This document shows, in pieces, positions 23,402-36,598 of a stretch of 64,000 nucleotides of DNA (its first letter is position 1; each line of letters begins with the position of its first letter). The stretch spans positions 124,001 through 188,000 of the forward strand of contig JANFOG010000013.1 of NCBI GenBank assembly GCA_024336345.1, in the 5' to 3' direction. Under the pieces are notes generated by a model that made no database searches, was not told the DNA's origin, and worked only from the letters and a program-made list of their open reading frames with translations. Made by a program: the position numbers and the translations under genes. Source of the DNA: Mariannaea sp. PMI_226 (lineage: Eukaryota > Ascomycota > Sordariomycetes > Hypocreales > Nectriaceae).

Positions 23402-24714
23402 CCTCGACGTTTTCTATACAATGCGGTTTTGTAGTTTTCACTCAGTTTGTTTTTGGCGTTCGATTCTGAAAGGATGGAAACATTGGTTCCCTGTCTGTCA
23501 TCTAGAAGAGGATACTAGAAGGGATGTACTACATACTTACGTCCAGTTATCTGGAGGATGTACGGGAGAACTGGGATACCCTTGAGAGTTAATAAGTCTC
23601 TTATCTGCCTTTGATATTCAGTGTTGTGTAAATAAGTACAACGTCGCCCACTTTAGTGGGAAATATATATGACCTCTGGCTCGAGGGCCTTCTTGGCTTT
23701 TTGTTCGAGTAACATCAATGGACTTTACGCATAGGTCTCTTTGCTGGAAATTGAAGCAATTGTGCTCGACGTAGCTTTGTACTACGAAGTTAGCTCAAGA
23801 TGCGTGTAGTACCTATGTTTTCATTTATGTTTCCTCAAACTGTACGTCAGCATTTGAATATGTATTGTGATTCACGATGAGTATCATATCTCTGTATCTT
23901 CAAGTAAGAACTATTGACACCCTGTGTCCATGTTCGAGAAGAGTGAAACCCTAGACAGCACAAAGCCGAAGGATGATCGAAACTAGGCAGAAGGCGTAGA
24001 AACCCCTTATTGACGGGAATTGGGTTGATTCATCGTTTCCTATGAACCTATACAAAAGCATTGAGGTGATTCAGTTCTTCAGCAAAGAGGACTCCCAAGA
24101 GAAAAGACGAACTTCCTTTCTCCTAGAGATGAGACGGGGCAGAGTGTAGGGTACATGGCTAGAACCTCAACCGTTTGCTTCCTTCCCTCCTCTACTGGGT
24201 GATGAATTCGGAAGACTATTTACCTTGGAGCGAGTGCGGATTACTTCCAGGCATCTTTTGACCCTCTATTGCTCCTCATTATTCCACCATGGGTCATCTG
24301 GAATACTTGTGCCTTCATGGAAGTATGCTGTGTTGGGAGGTTCTGAATCGAATGTGCGTAGAGAGCGTCAGGCTGTCATACATTGTTATACGCTATCCAA
24401 TGTGTTCTCACTGATATACATATGCACTGTCCATGTCGAACGCTGTTCCCTTTAGAAAGCATTCTGGAGCAGACTTCACATACGTCACGGAAACGGAGCG
24501 CGGGAAGATCAAAAGGCACAAAGGAAAAAAATGATATCACGGCGTATACGAAAGTTAGATATGGCTACAAGAGGAATTTTGTTGATTTCTTAGTACACAG
24601 CTCACAAAGGAGACTTGATGGAGCTTATGAGAAATCTCCCTGGCCTTCGTTCCTCTTCTCTAGACACAGGCCCATTTCTCCCTCTGTCTCCCACATTACT
24701 CAGCCCAAACCCGC
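23402..24714. other. Convergent intergenic region (1.3 kb)
   Basis: AT-rich DNA between the regulator and ATP synthase beta, presumably including both 3' UTRs. No gene, RNA or repeat that I can support. Confidence 0.55.
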
Positions 24715-26724
<2,010 letters not shown>

Positions 26725-28793
26725 CTTGACAGATGACAAAGAGCGATCAGAGATGGGAGTGGAGAGAGGTTGGTGAAGCTGAGGGAGAACTTTTACGGGA
26801 GTGAGCAGTTTTGCTCGGGAGGACGACTTGGTCGGTTAGAGCTTTCGCCGCGGATCACGTGCAACGCTAGCCTGAAATTACAGGCTTCCCCACCGATCAA
26901 GTTGCGATGCCGGCAATTTACCGGGACGTCGCGGCGGGATTATTCGCAACTTTGCAAGAAAAGGTCGACGACCATGGCCAAGTTAATTTACGGTTCAGAG
27001 CCAGCTAGAAAAATTTGAACCCAGTGACTAAGGTACGCAGCCAACTCGAGAAGAAGAGTAGACCCCCCTCCATTGACCCCCAGAATGCATCCGCCCGTAC
27101 AGTGGGCGGCAGTGGAGCACTGGTGTTTTCTTGCACCTGTCTGTTTTGCGCACTTTAGGTGACTATAGCGGTTTGAGGCAGTAAACGGCATGAATGGCCG
27201 GAGCCACCATGGGCACTTCGGCAACTCTAGTCAGGCTTCCAATTGAGCCTGGCAGATGCAGCCGCTGCCGCCGGGACTTGTTCATCAACACGGCGGTATG
27301 GAAGGGCCTGCTGAGCGATATTACGAAGGATGCTAGTAGCATGGGCTGGCAGCCTTTGGGAGACTTCTGAGCTACAGTTATTGACCCTCGACGTCGTTTT
27401 TCGGATGCGAAGCGTAGTTACTCGCCGATGAGAAGGCGGAGAAAGTCGCATTGAGTTGAAACATCTATGGACTAGGTTGTTGAACGAAAGCCAAGAAGGA
27501 AGGAGGATCGCGATCGGGCATAATGGAACACTGTCAGATTGTACCCGGACAGATTACCTACCTAGGTACGGAGTGCAGTGGAAGTGTGCCGGCTCCTCCT
27601 CCTCCCCGGATTGTGAGATCTCCTGCATAGGTCATTAAGTTATCTCCTGAGTGACGTGTGTGTTGAAGTTCTCAACCCTCCAGTTTAGACTCTTTCGTTG
27701 AAACGTCACCACTGGGGAGTCTTCATCACTATGCTCATGCGCCGAAACAGCTTTCTCAGGCTCCGAGACTGCTGACGCTCTGTCCCTCCCCTGGGGTAAC
27801 CTAATCGTTAGCTTCATCGCTGTCGGAGACGTCTCCCACTTTTGCAGGGTCTCCTCTGATGCCCTCTCTCCCGTAGGTACTCTGTTTTTGGCCTCCCTAG
27901 GTACCTAGGTACCCAGGTGTCTTATCCGCCGTCCAAATTGGCCAATCAATGAGTGCAATCCCTTCAAAACACGACCCCACCAGAGGCTGCAGTTGTGAGG
28001 CCCAAGCTGGGATACCATAAACTCGAGGCGACCTTTTTTTTTTTTGTGTTTGTTGACCAACATGATTTTTTTTATGGCTGTGCCATGCACCAACCAAAGA
28101 CCCACCACCCTTTCCCAACTCTTTCGCTGTAGCATTTCCCAATTGTCTTCTTTGCCGCTGGCTGATCTCTCTTTCCCAACCAAACCACCTCTTTTGGTTA
28201 CCTCGGGTCCTCCAGCACACAGCGTTGTCTCTGGCCATGGCTATCTGAGAGTAAGGTAATTTTACACTATCGTCCCCGAAATGAGGAAAGTAAGACGAAA
28301 ATGTTGAATCGACATCTGAACACCAACATTCTTCTATCTCAGGGCCTTCAATTGCTCTGTTTGCCTATGTTATAACTTCATCTATTGCTTTGGCATGAGG
28401 TCGAAGTCACCCTGTCCTAGGCAGTTATCCCGAACCCCGAGCCGAAAAATCCGAGCTGCTGCCAATCAAGCACGACAAAAGCGGAAACGTGGGGCAGTTC
28501 TCAGTCAAATACAGACATAATTACAACTTGGAAATACCTACAAATGACTGGTACCCCGACATCCCATCTCATCTTCGTACAGAAACTTCCCATAATAGCC
28601 TCTGCCTCAGTAAAACACACACACATTAAAAGAAAAAAAAAAGAAATAGCCCCAAGTCCCTCCACATATTCATCGTGTTTGACAACAGAAGACCGTATAT
28701 TTTGACAGGCAGGCATAAGGTAAAACCATCCTGTCGGGCTCTCTCCATCTCCAGAACATATTAGCCAGGAGTGAAACCTATTTCTCGAGTAGT
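26725..28793. other. Intergenic region (2.1 kb)
   Basis: Upstream DNA of ATP2 followed by the 3' side of the branching enzyme gene. It contains a CACGTG (26856-26861), a TACCTAGGTACGGAGTGC motif near 27559-27576, a CCTAGGTACCTAGGTACC palindromic stretch at about 27895-27912, and CT-rich DNA at 28081-28230. ORFs are short; none supported. Confidence 0.5.
26856..26861. promoter_or_regulatory. E-box CACGTG upstream of ATP2
   Basis: TCACGTGC, 132 bp upstream of the ATP2 ATG. CACGTG is the core site for Cbf1-type bHLH factors. Function is inferred from motif and position only. Confidence 0.4.
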
Positions 28794-31324
28794 CTAGGCC
28801 AGTGTTGATTCAAGAGCCAAAACCTTTGACCGATTAGCTCACTATTGCTACAAGAGTGGAAGGGGTTAAATCTCGCTTACCATAGCTGTGCGACATGGAA
28901 TATACACATGTGTCCAGTTCTTGCGGTTGTTCCATTCCATCGGAGTGGTGAAGAATCGAGTGCTTTCATCGATGCGGCTGTGGCCACCCATATCCTTGCC
29001 GTCAGTAGATATCACAACTCGATACGTCCCGGCAACATCAACTCCGATCCTGTAATCACTGAAACTCTCTTGATGGTGGAAGTTGAAAATGAACACTAGA
29101 CCTGCTCGCTCAAACACGACGACCTTGTCCTGTTCATTTTTAAGAGAGATGTAAGCTTGGGGGGAGGCCAACCACCCATACTTGGCCTCAGTCTGGTTCA
29201 TCAACCGGTCAAAGTTGTTGAGAAACTGGTATCGTAGGAGATGGTCTTCTGTCAGGTTGAGCTGGCGTCTGGCGTACCAGAACGAGTTGTTGTTCCCCTC
29301 TCGTGGAAAATCGAGCCACTCGGGGTGCCCGAACTCGTTGCCCTCAAAGTTCAGATAGCCTTCACCGCCCAAGGCGTGGGTCAAGAGTCGAATCATCTTA
29401 TGCAGAGCCATACCTCGGTCAATGGTTGCCGTCAGTGGCGAGAGAGTGGACATGTTTGAGTACATTTCAGCATCACAGAGATGCATCATCAGTGTTTTGT
29501 CACCAACAAGGCTATGCAAGCTGGTTAGCTATCCATTGAGTCTGGATAAGAGAGGAGAGCTGGAAACATACGCTTGGTCATGACTTTCACAATATGCAAT
29601 CGTCTTCTCTCCGTGGCGTCGATTGGTGAGGGTGTGGCAAATGTTTGCAATATCCCATTCTTCATCTTTGACTTCCTTCAAAATTTTGATCCACATGTCT
29701 GGAATTGCCATAGCAAGACGGTAATCGAAGCCTACACCTCCCAAGGATAATGGGAGGCATAGCGCAGGCATCCCAGATACATCCTCTGCAATTGTGATGC
29801 ACTCAGGATAGAGCCGATGAAGCATCTCATTGGCCAACATGAGGTATGCTACTGCTTCTTCATCCACCTCGGAGCCGAAATACTCATGATAACCGCCTGA
29901 GAAGCCCCTGGTTATGTAAGCGTACTGATTGCTGACTAGAAGAAAAGAGAATGTAACTCACGTTCCCATGCCGTGATGAACGTAAAGCATGCTTGTGACA
30001 CCATCAAAACGGAAGCCATCAAATTGATACTCGTCCATCCAGAAACGAAGATTGCTCAACAGAAATCGCAGAACCTCATGATGGCCATAGTTGAACAGTC
30101 TGCTGTCCCACTGATCGTGGTTACCCTTACCTCCACCATGGAAGTATTGATGGTCAGTGCCGTCAAAGTTGTTCAAACCATCCAGCACATTCTTGGAGGC
30201 GTGACTGTGGACCACATCAAGAAGCACGACGATACCAAGACTATGAGCTGTATCAATAAGCTCCTTCAGATCTTCTGGTGGGCCATATCGGCTGCTAGCG
30301 GCAAAAAAGTTGTTGATCTGATAGCCGAAGCTTGCATAGTATGCGTGCTCCATGACAGCCATGAGTTGAATCACATTGTAGCCGAGACTATGGATTCTTG
30401 GCAGCATAGACTTGGTAAACTCTTTGTATGTGGCAACGCGCTGATCGGGAGTGGATATGCCCACATGGGCCTCGTACACACGAGCACTTGTCGGCTTCTC
30501 AGGCCGTAAGTGCTTAAACTTGTATTTTTCTGCAGCAGGAGGATTCCAGAAACGAGCATCGTATACCGGTGAAACTGATAGGTCCTGGGTCACGTACTTG
30601 ATCCAAGCAGGCAGTCGATCGGCGCGCTCGCCATTGGGAAGATCGAGAGAAATCTTGAAAACAGAACGTTAGAATGCAATGTTGATGTATGTCAGCTGGG
30701 ATTGGAGCCAACCTTCAGTTTGGAGTTGTGCGGAATAGCAACCTGGCCATTCTTAGGAGGAACAGTGATCTCGAAGACCCCAAAGTCGTTTTTTTTCATA
30801 GGATGAGAAGTGCGGTCCCAATTGTCTAGAAATTGAGTAAATATCATTCCTTGCCTGCATAGTGGTGATGGAACATACTGAATTCTCCAATCAAGTAGGC
30901 CGCAGTGGCATTGGGGGCCCATTCGCGATATATCACATTTTTCTTCTTGTCAACATTGAACCCAAACTTCTCAATGCCCTGTAAGACGTGTTAGACGTGA
31001 TGGAGATGGGGTGGATGAGAAGACTCACCCGACTGAATTGCTCAAGACCACCCTCGGTATCGTCAATGTTCTTGATCCATTCATGCGCTTTAGTATATCG
31101 CCTGTGCAAGACGTCGCGGAATGGCGATAGCCATGGGTCAAGCTCGATGACTCCTGGAAAATATTGTCAAAAAAAAGGTCAATTCACCTGATAAGCTATC
31201 AGATCATTGCTTATCGAGGGGAGAATTTACCTGTGCCATCCTTGGGGATATCATCATTTGGGGCCGCGCCCTCGGAACCACCAATGCCCAACTGATTGGC
31301 CATACCTTGGGCAATGGCAGTCAT
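28794..31324 (-). CDS. GLC3: 1,4-alpha-glucan (glycogen) branching enzyme
   Basis: Family GH13 branching enzyme that moves alpha-1,4 segments to alpha-1,6 positions during glycogen synthesis in the cytosol. Eight exons (minus strand): 31324-31231, 31153-31029, 30978-30879, 30825-30713, 30653-29962, 29907-29572, 29511-28881, 28823-28794, giving 706 residues, the normal eukaryotic length. The final exon is 30 nt and encodes VLALESTLA. An N-terminal CBM48-like region ([20 protein letters not shown]) precedes the barrel. GH13 regions are seen as [15 protein letters not shown] (nucleophile Asp), EDVSGMP (acid/base Glu) and SHDQA. A T-rich tract ending in ACAG lies 8 nt before the ATG and may be a 5' UTR intron acceptor. 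Family assignment is firm. Confidence 0.96.
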
Positions 31325-32623
31325 GGCGAATGCTGTAAGGAAAAAAAAAACTGAACGCGACGGTGGCAAAAGTGAAGAGAAGTCGACGAGAGGCGGGGTA
31401 GTTCAGCGAGGAGGGAGTGTTCTCAGCTTCGGGTTTTAAATGTTGAGGCAAAGTGAGACAGGGAACAGTAGAAGGATCCAAACCCAAACGATGGGCTAGG
31501 AAAAGGGCGCAGCTTTGGAACAAAGCTGTTGGGCGATGGAACGTTGAGAGAAAAGAGAGAAGAGAGAGAGAGAGAAAAAAATATTGCTACGTAATATCTG
31601 AGACGTTTTGCTCTTATCCCACCTGGCTCCTGCTGTACAAACTACAACCTGCTGAGTTCCTGAGAGCTTTATCGATAGGGTGCCTTCCCAGTTTGGGATG
31701 ACGTCGAGGATGGCGGATTCCCCAACGTCTCAACTACACTACGTCCTCCCTCCCTTGCGTTCTGGTTGATGGATGGACACAATGCCGGGTGCAGCGCTGC
31801 AAAGCAGAAAACTGGCACAGAGCTACGGAATCCGTTATGGCCTTGCTGATATCTATAACCGGTGTCTGAATTTCTATTTCTTTGCTCAAAAGCAGAATCA
31901 GAATTTGAATTTGTGAACCATGTTTGAACCTGCCACCTGCACCAATGCTGCGATGGGATGGACCTGCAGGTAATTAATACCTCCCGAGTATCCACAATGC
32001 GCGTCGTCTATGATGCTCAGCTTGCAGCGCCAACAACACGATAGACAAGGGACAAGGATAATTACCAAGAATCAGTGGATCTGGAATCAAGCTGAATACG
32101 CAGTACACTGCTTCCGTAAGGTACCTTACCTTAGGTACGGAGTACAGACGTATCCGTAATGGGACAACGCCACAGGTGAGGAAACTGACAGCTCCACTGC
32201 CGCTCAGCCCCCCTGTTATCGCGCCATCCCTCAAGGTCGCTGACCGATAGCGGCGAGCTTCGGCTGGCTTGACCACAGACAGATGCTTGCAGCTTCGGAT
32301 CGGTGTCAGCTCTGGTAACACCGCATGAATCTCAGTTCTATACCAGATAGACATGCTGGCACTGCCATTGTCCTTATCGCATCGCCATACATTTTTCTTC
32401 GTTACCTGTTTTTTGATTATCAAATCCTTGAGCGTCACTACACGTCCATCCACTGTGATGTAATAAGCTTCGCCCATCGGCTCCTTACCCGTCCATGAGT
32501 GATCACCCGCTACAAGCCGCATTGGCCCCCCGCATCCGTCGCTCATCTCATCGTCTCATTGTCGCATCAGCCTTGGCCAACCTCTTCTGACCTCATGTCC
32601 CTGGATTTTATTATGTGACTTGA
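31325..32623. other. Divergent intergenic region (1.3 kb)
   Basis: Shared upstream DNA of the branching enzyme and ClpX. It includes a GA-rich run (31545-31580) and a GGTACCTTACCTTAGGTACGGAGTAC-type motif within 32121-32145. A minus-strand ORF of 190 codons (31974-32546) has no recognised domain and is not called. Confidence 0.5.
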
Positions 32624-34486
32624 ATGCGCATAAAAATGTCGCCCTTCGTACGGGTGCTTCCTCCAAACCGTCGAGCTCTGCGCTCTGTCTCCAACTCGCT
32701 TCTTCGAACTGTCCTCCGTCCGTCTTATACTCCACCCCATCGACACCTCTCCATATCGTCATCTCTCGCCGCTTCCCGACAGAATGCCGACTTCAATTCT
32801 GGGTTCACCGGAACCTATGATCCTTCAATCGATGCCGGGCGCGGGCCCATGTTCTCCAAGGCTAATTTCGGCGTCCCCCAATTCTATCCTCGAGACCTGA
32901 AAAAGCGAGTGGACGACTACGTCGTCGGCCAAGAGCGAGCCAAGAAGACGATATGTGCCACAATCTTCAACCATTACCAGAACCTCCGCCGGCGGCACCA
33001 ACATGAACACGAAGAACGGAACAGGCGTGATAAGCTCATGCGTCAGAAGTTTGCTCGTGACAGGGAAGTGCACCAGAAGCGCCGTGAGATGCATCCTGTT
33101 GAAGGTCAGCGAGTGCCTGGTTGTAATCCTGTACGTTTTGCGACTGATCAGCTTCAAGACGAGTTTCCCGGCCACAATGAGTCTGTTCGCCACATCAGCG
33201 AGAACCAAGACTTTGAAGAAGATGTTATAGATCATCTCTATCAGCCTGAAGATCCTTCGGCCCCCCAACCCGTCAAAATCGACAAGAGCAATATCTTATT
33301 GATAGGGCCAACAGGTGTTGGCAAAACCTATATCTTGGAGTGAGATTATTTGGTCAGTGGTCAATTTGCAGAGCGCAACTTGCTAACTATCCTTAGAACC
33401 TTAAGCAAAAAGATAAACGTTCCCTTCTCTATATGTGATTGTAACTCTTTCACTCAGGCCGGATACATCGGACAGGACGTCGAAACCTGCATCGAGCGGC
33501 TTCTTATTGAGTCGAACTATGACATAAGAGCTACTGAACATGGCATTGTTGTTCTGGACGAATTCGATAAAATTGCCAGGCGAGAAACTACAACGGGCCG
33601 AGATGTGGGAGGTGAAGGAGTACAGCAAGCGCTGCTGAAGCTCGTCGAAGGGACCAAGGTGACTATCAATGTGAAGGACAACCGCTCGTCAAGGTCGACG
33701 CCACCGATAACAACCAACTACAATCCGTCAGGGTCATCTCCATCCACTCCACAGTCGGCCCCGCCTGGCGGAAAGGTTGACCAGTATACGATTGATACCA
33801 CCAATATCCTTTTCGTCTTTTGCGGTGCGTTTGTCGGGCTAGACAAATTCATCATGAAGCGAGTGGCCAAGCCTACCATGGGCTTTGGTGGTGAACTTCG
33901 TGGTCGTTCATCCATGTCCGGTACTAAACAGATTCTTCCTCCCCAGACATACGCCCATCTCCCACACCATAATCCTCAATCTGCATCTTCCTTTACTCCA
34001 TTAGACCTTGCCACACCTACCGATCTCCAATCTTTTGGGTTCATCCCAGAGCTCATTGGTCGATTACACAATATCTGTGCCCTTAGCCCACTTTCTACAA
34101 ATGACCTTCTTCGTATCTTGACCGAGCCTCGAAACAGTCTTGTCGCCCAATACACAGCCCTGTTTGAGACATACCCATCCCGCCTATATTTCACAGAGAA
34201 AGCGTTGCACGCCATTGCCGAGCGGGCCGCGGCAGCAGAGACAGGCGCTCGAGGATTGAAGATGGAGATGGAACGGGTCCTCGCAGAGGCCATGTTCGAC
34301 GCTCCAATGCCGTATGTACTTGTCACCGAGGCCAGTGTTAAGGGGACAGAGAAAGTGGCATACTGGGGCAAAGACGGTAGGTTTGAATTAGATAGGCGGA
34401 TGGAAGAGGAAGAAATAAACCCCAAGGAAACAGAATCGACAGCTACATTTGAGCGGTATAGGGAAGCTGGCCAGAGTGGCGGTTGA
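32624..34486 (+). CDS. MCX1: Mitochondrial ClpX-type AAA+ unfoldase
   Basis: AAA+ unfoldase of the ClpX family, matrix-located in eukaryotes. Exons are 32624-33339 and 33397-34486 with a 57-nt GTGAGA...TTAG intron that restores YILETLSKK. Length is 601 residues from the first ATG; the second ATG (32636) has A at -3 and may be the true start (597 residues). The Arg/Ser-rich N terminus looks like a presequence. Walker A GPTGVGKT (228-235), pore loop GYIGQDVE (261-268), Walker B VVLDEFD (290-296), GFIPELIGR (453-461) and sensor-2 GARG are present. No four-Cys zinc domain is visible at the N terminus, as in yeast Mcx1. An MGF tripeptide (400-402) sits where bacterial ClpX has its IGF ClpP loop. 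Family assignment is firm. Confidence 0.95.
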
Positions 34487-34818
34487 GAAGCTCCTGTACC
34501 CAATCAAGTTGTGTTTTTGTTTTTGTCTGGGCTGTGAATGAATTTTTGTTACTATCTTGAGTGTTAGATGGGATATTGGGCAACTAGGTAGTGAGTAGCA
34601 TATATGCACATATGATAGGAAACTTGGAAAGATAAGCGACAATTCAAACAGACTCGACTCGGGTTCCGTTGTTGTAGTACAGTATTTACACCAAGAAGGC
34701 TTGATTCGTCGAAACCCCCAGCCATACCCATGCTCCAAAGACATTTTACACACGGATACGTCTCCATGAGTCACCCCATCTTCTAGCACAAAGGAAAAGA
34801 CGTTGTGTAGTGGGTGCT
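34487..34818. other. Convergent 3' intergenic region
   Basis: A 332-bp gap between the converging ClpX and COX genes, the shortest in the window. 3' UTR overlap is plausible. Nothing else seen. Confidence 0.6.
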
Positions 34819-35750
34819 TTAGTTGCCCTTGGGAGGGGACTGAACCATACCCTTGCCATTGTAGCCAGGCGAGGTGATACCAGTGAAGGGATCGGCTTTT
34901 TGTTTCTAGAGAGGAAAGATGCGTGTGTTAGCGAGGGAAGGTTTCTAGAACAGAGGACTGGTGGATGGAGGGACATACGATGAGGAACTCGTTGGTCTGC
35001 TCCTGGTACTCTTGGGACATGGTGTAGGGAACAGGCTTGGCGAAGAAGCGGATGATGGCGAAGAGACCAACACTGGCACCCAGACCAATGGCAACACCCC
35101 AGGCAATGCGGGCGTTGGTACCAGGAGGGTCAACGGAACGGGGACCGTGAGGACCGAAGGCGATCCAGTAGGCTGTTAAGTTACAGTTTGCAGTTAGTAT
35201 TTGAGCTGGTGATACATATGTGTAACGGCGAAGTGGGATGGAGAGTGAAGGTGATAGTTCAGTAGTTGCAGCTCTCAGCTCAGGCACTTGCACAGAAGCT
35301 TCCGATGTAGCCAATCAAAAGCCGGAATTGAACTACAATTGTGCAATTGAAACTCGGGTACGGCTTCAATGCAGGGCTGAAGTGTGAAGTGAGAGAATTT
35401 ATGGAGTGAATTGGTGTCCTGTGATGCTGTGATGCAGAAACGACGCTGTCTTGGACAAACCAATCGCTTCCAGGCACACGCGGGAGGTATTTTTTTTCGT
35501 CGTGATTGGATTGTGACGCACCGGCCTTCTTCTCTTGGAGAGTGAGCTCGTTCCAGTTGGAGGTCATGCGGTCACGGAGAGCCATCCAGAGATCGGCCTG
35601 CTCCTGAAGGGGCATGGACTCCCATCGCTTCTCGATGTTGGCAAGAGTAGGGTTGGAGATGGCGTGAGTCGAAGCGGCTCGGGATGCGAGGGCAGGCGAG
35701 CTGCGCACCAGGCTCTTGCGCAGCAGGTTGGAGGCCTGTGTGCGCAGCAT
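34819..35750 (-). CDS. COX5: Cytochrome c oxidase subunit IV family (fungal subunit V), mitochondrial
   Basis: Nuclear-encoded subunit of respiratory complex IV in the inner membrane. Exons (minus strand): 35750-35522, 35172-34979, 34905-34819, encoding 169 residues. Joins read EKKA-AYWIAFGP and NEFLI-KQKADPFTG, matching the family. The N-terminal 25-30 residues form an Arg/Ala/Ser presequence. One membrane helix is seen (AWGVAIGLGASVGLFAIIRFF), followed by the short intermembrane tail. The first intron is 349 nt, far longer than any other here. The upstream side carries CACGTG (35992-35997) and a CCAAT box (complement 36045-36049). Yeast has oxygen-regulated paralogues Cox5a/5b; only one copy is visible here. 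Confidence 0.95.
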
Positions 35751-35991
35751 TGTGACGGAGGAGGCGGAGGGGAGATTTGCGAAGGGGACGATGCAATTGA
35801 GTTGTTTTGCTTCGGGAGCAAAAGAAATCGCAAGTTCGGCGGGCGGGTCGAAGGTGAGGTTCCAACGGGACGAGGTTTATTGCTGGCGAGGTCAAGCCGG
35901 AGCAAATTCGAGCAAATCGTATGATGAGCCCCGTGCCAGCAGCTCGGGAGATGCTCGGCTACATGGGTGGCTTTACTCAATTGGTGCATAT

Positions 35992-35997
35992 CACGTG
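35992..35997. promoter_or_regulatory. E-box CACGTG upstream of COX5
   Basis: TCACGTGA, 242 bp upstream of the COX5 ATG, matching the TCACGTG site upstream of ATP2. A Cbf1-type bHLH target is inferred. Confidence 0.4.
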
Positions 35998-36044
35998 AAT
36001 GTTGTCATCCAACTTTTTGACTATTGTCTAATTTGTATACTCTG

Positions 36045-36049
36045 ATTGG
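36045..36049 (-). promoter_or_regulatory. CCAAT box upstream of COX5
   Basis: GGCCAATCAGA on the coding strand, about 295 bp upstream of the ATG. It matches the consensus of the Hap/CBC complex, a known activator of fungal respiratory genes. Function here is inferred. Confidence 0.45.
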
Positions 36050-36366
36050 CCATTAGCGTGTAGAAAAGCAACTCCAATTTCTGGCTGGAACTCTCACCCC
36101 ACTTCCTTCAACCGCTTTCAGGATTGGTGACTGAAGCTGATGAGGAGGATTTCCTCGAGGTAACGGCAAAAGTGAATTGCTACACGATATAATAATATGG
36201 CAGTCCAATTGCGGAATCCCAGATTTGTATGCACCTCGGCTTTATTTTTTTTGTCTACTTTCCCGTACCAATTATGTCAGAATGGAGATTGCCCGTGTTT
36301 CCGTCTTATCGTACCAGCCCACAATTACCTATTCGGTACCTAATAATGTACCTACTGCGTCTACCG

Positions 36367-36407
36367 CTGTGCTCTACCTATGTGCTGTACCTAATTATGT
36401 GCTCTAC
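36367..36407. repeat. Degenerate TGTGCTCTACCTA repeat
   Basis: Three near-copies of a 13-17 bp unit (TGTGCTCTACCTA, TGTGCTGTACCTA, TGTGCTCTACC) in AT-rich intergenic DNA. Confidence 0.6.
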
Positions 36408-36598
36408 CGGAGTCTCTATACCGTAATTACTGACCTAAGCAAATGGAGAATCCAATTCTATAAAGACACTTCAGAACTCTGAAGAATGCCTTATTCCATC
36501 CTTGTCTCCCAATGAACCCGCCTAAACTGAGGATAGGGTATTATTAACCTAAGCCCTTTCCTGTATGCTGATGCTCTTTTCTGCTTTTTCTTGAGAAT

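Larger units (their letters stand above)
35751..36598. other. COX5 upstream / transporter 3' region
   Basis: About 0.85 kb. It holds the COX5 promoter elements (E-box and CCAAT) and a degenerate TGTGCTSTACCTA repeat at 36367-36407. No gene seen. Confidence 0.55.

Noticed and set aside
28081..28260. CT-rich stretch resembling a gene leader
   Set aside because: The ATG after it closes within four codons and no downstream coding frame could be joined.
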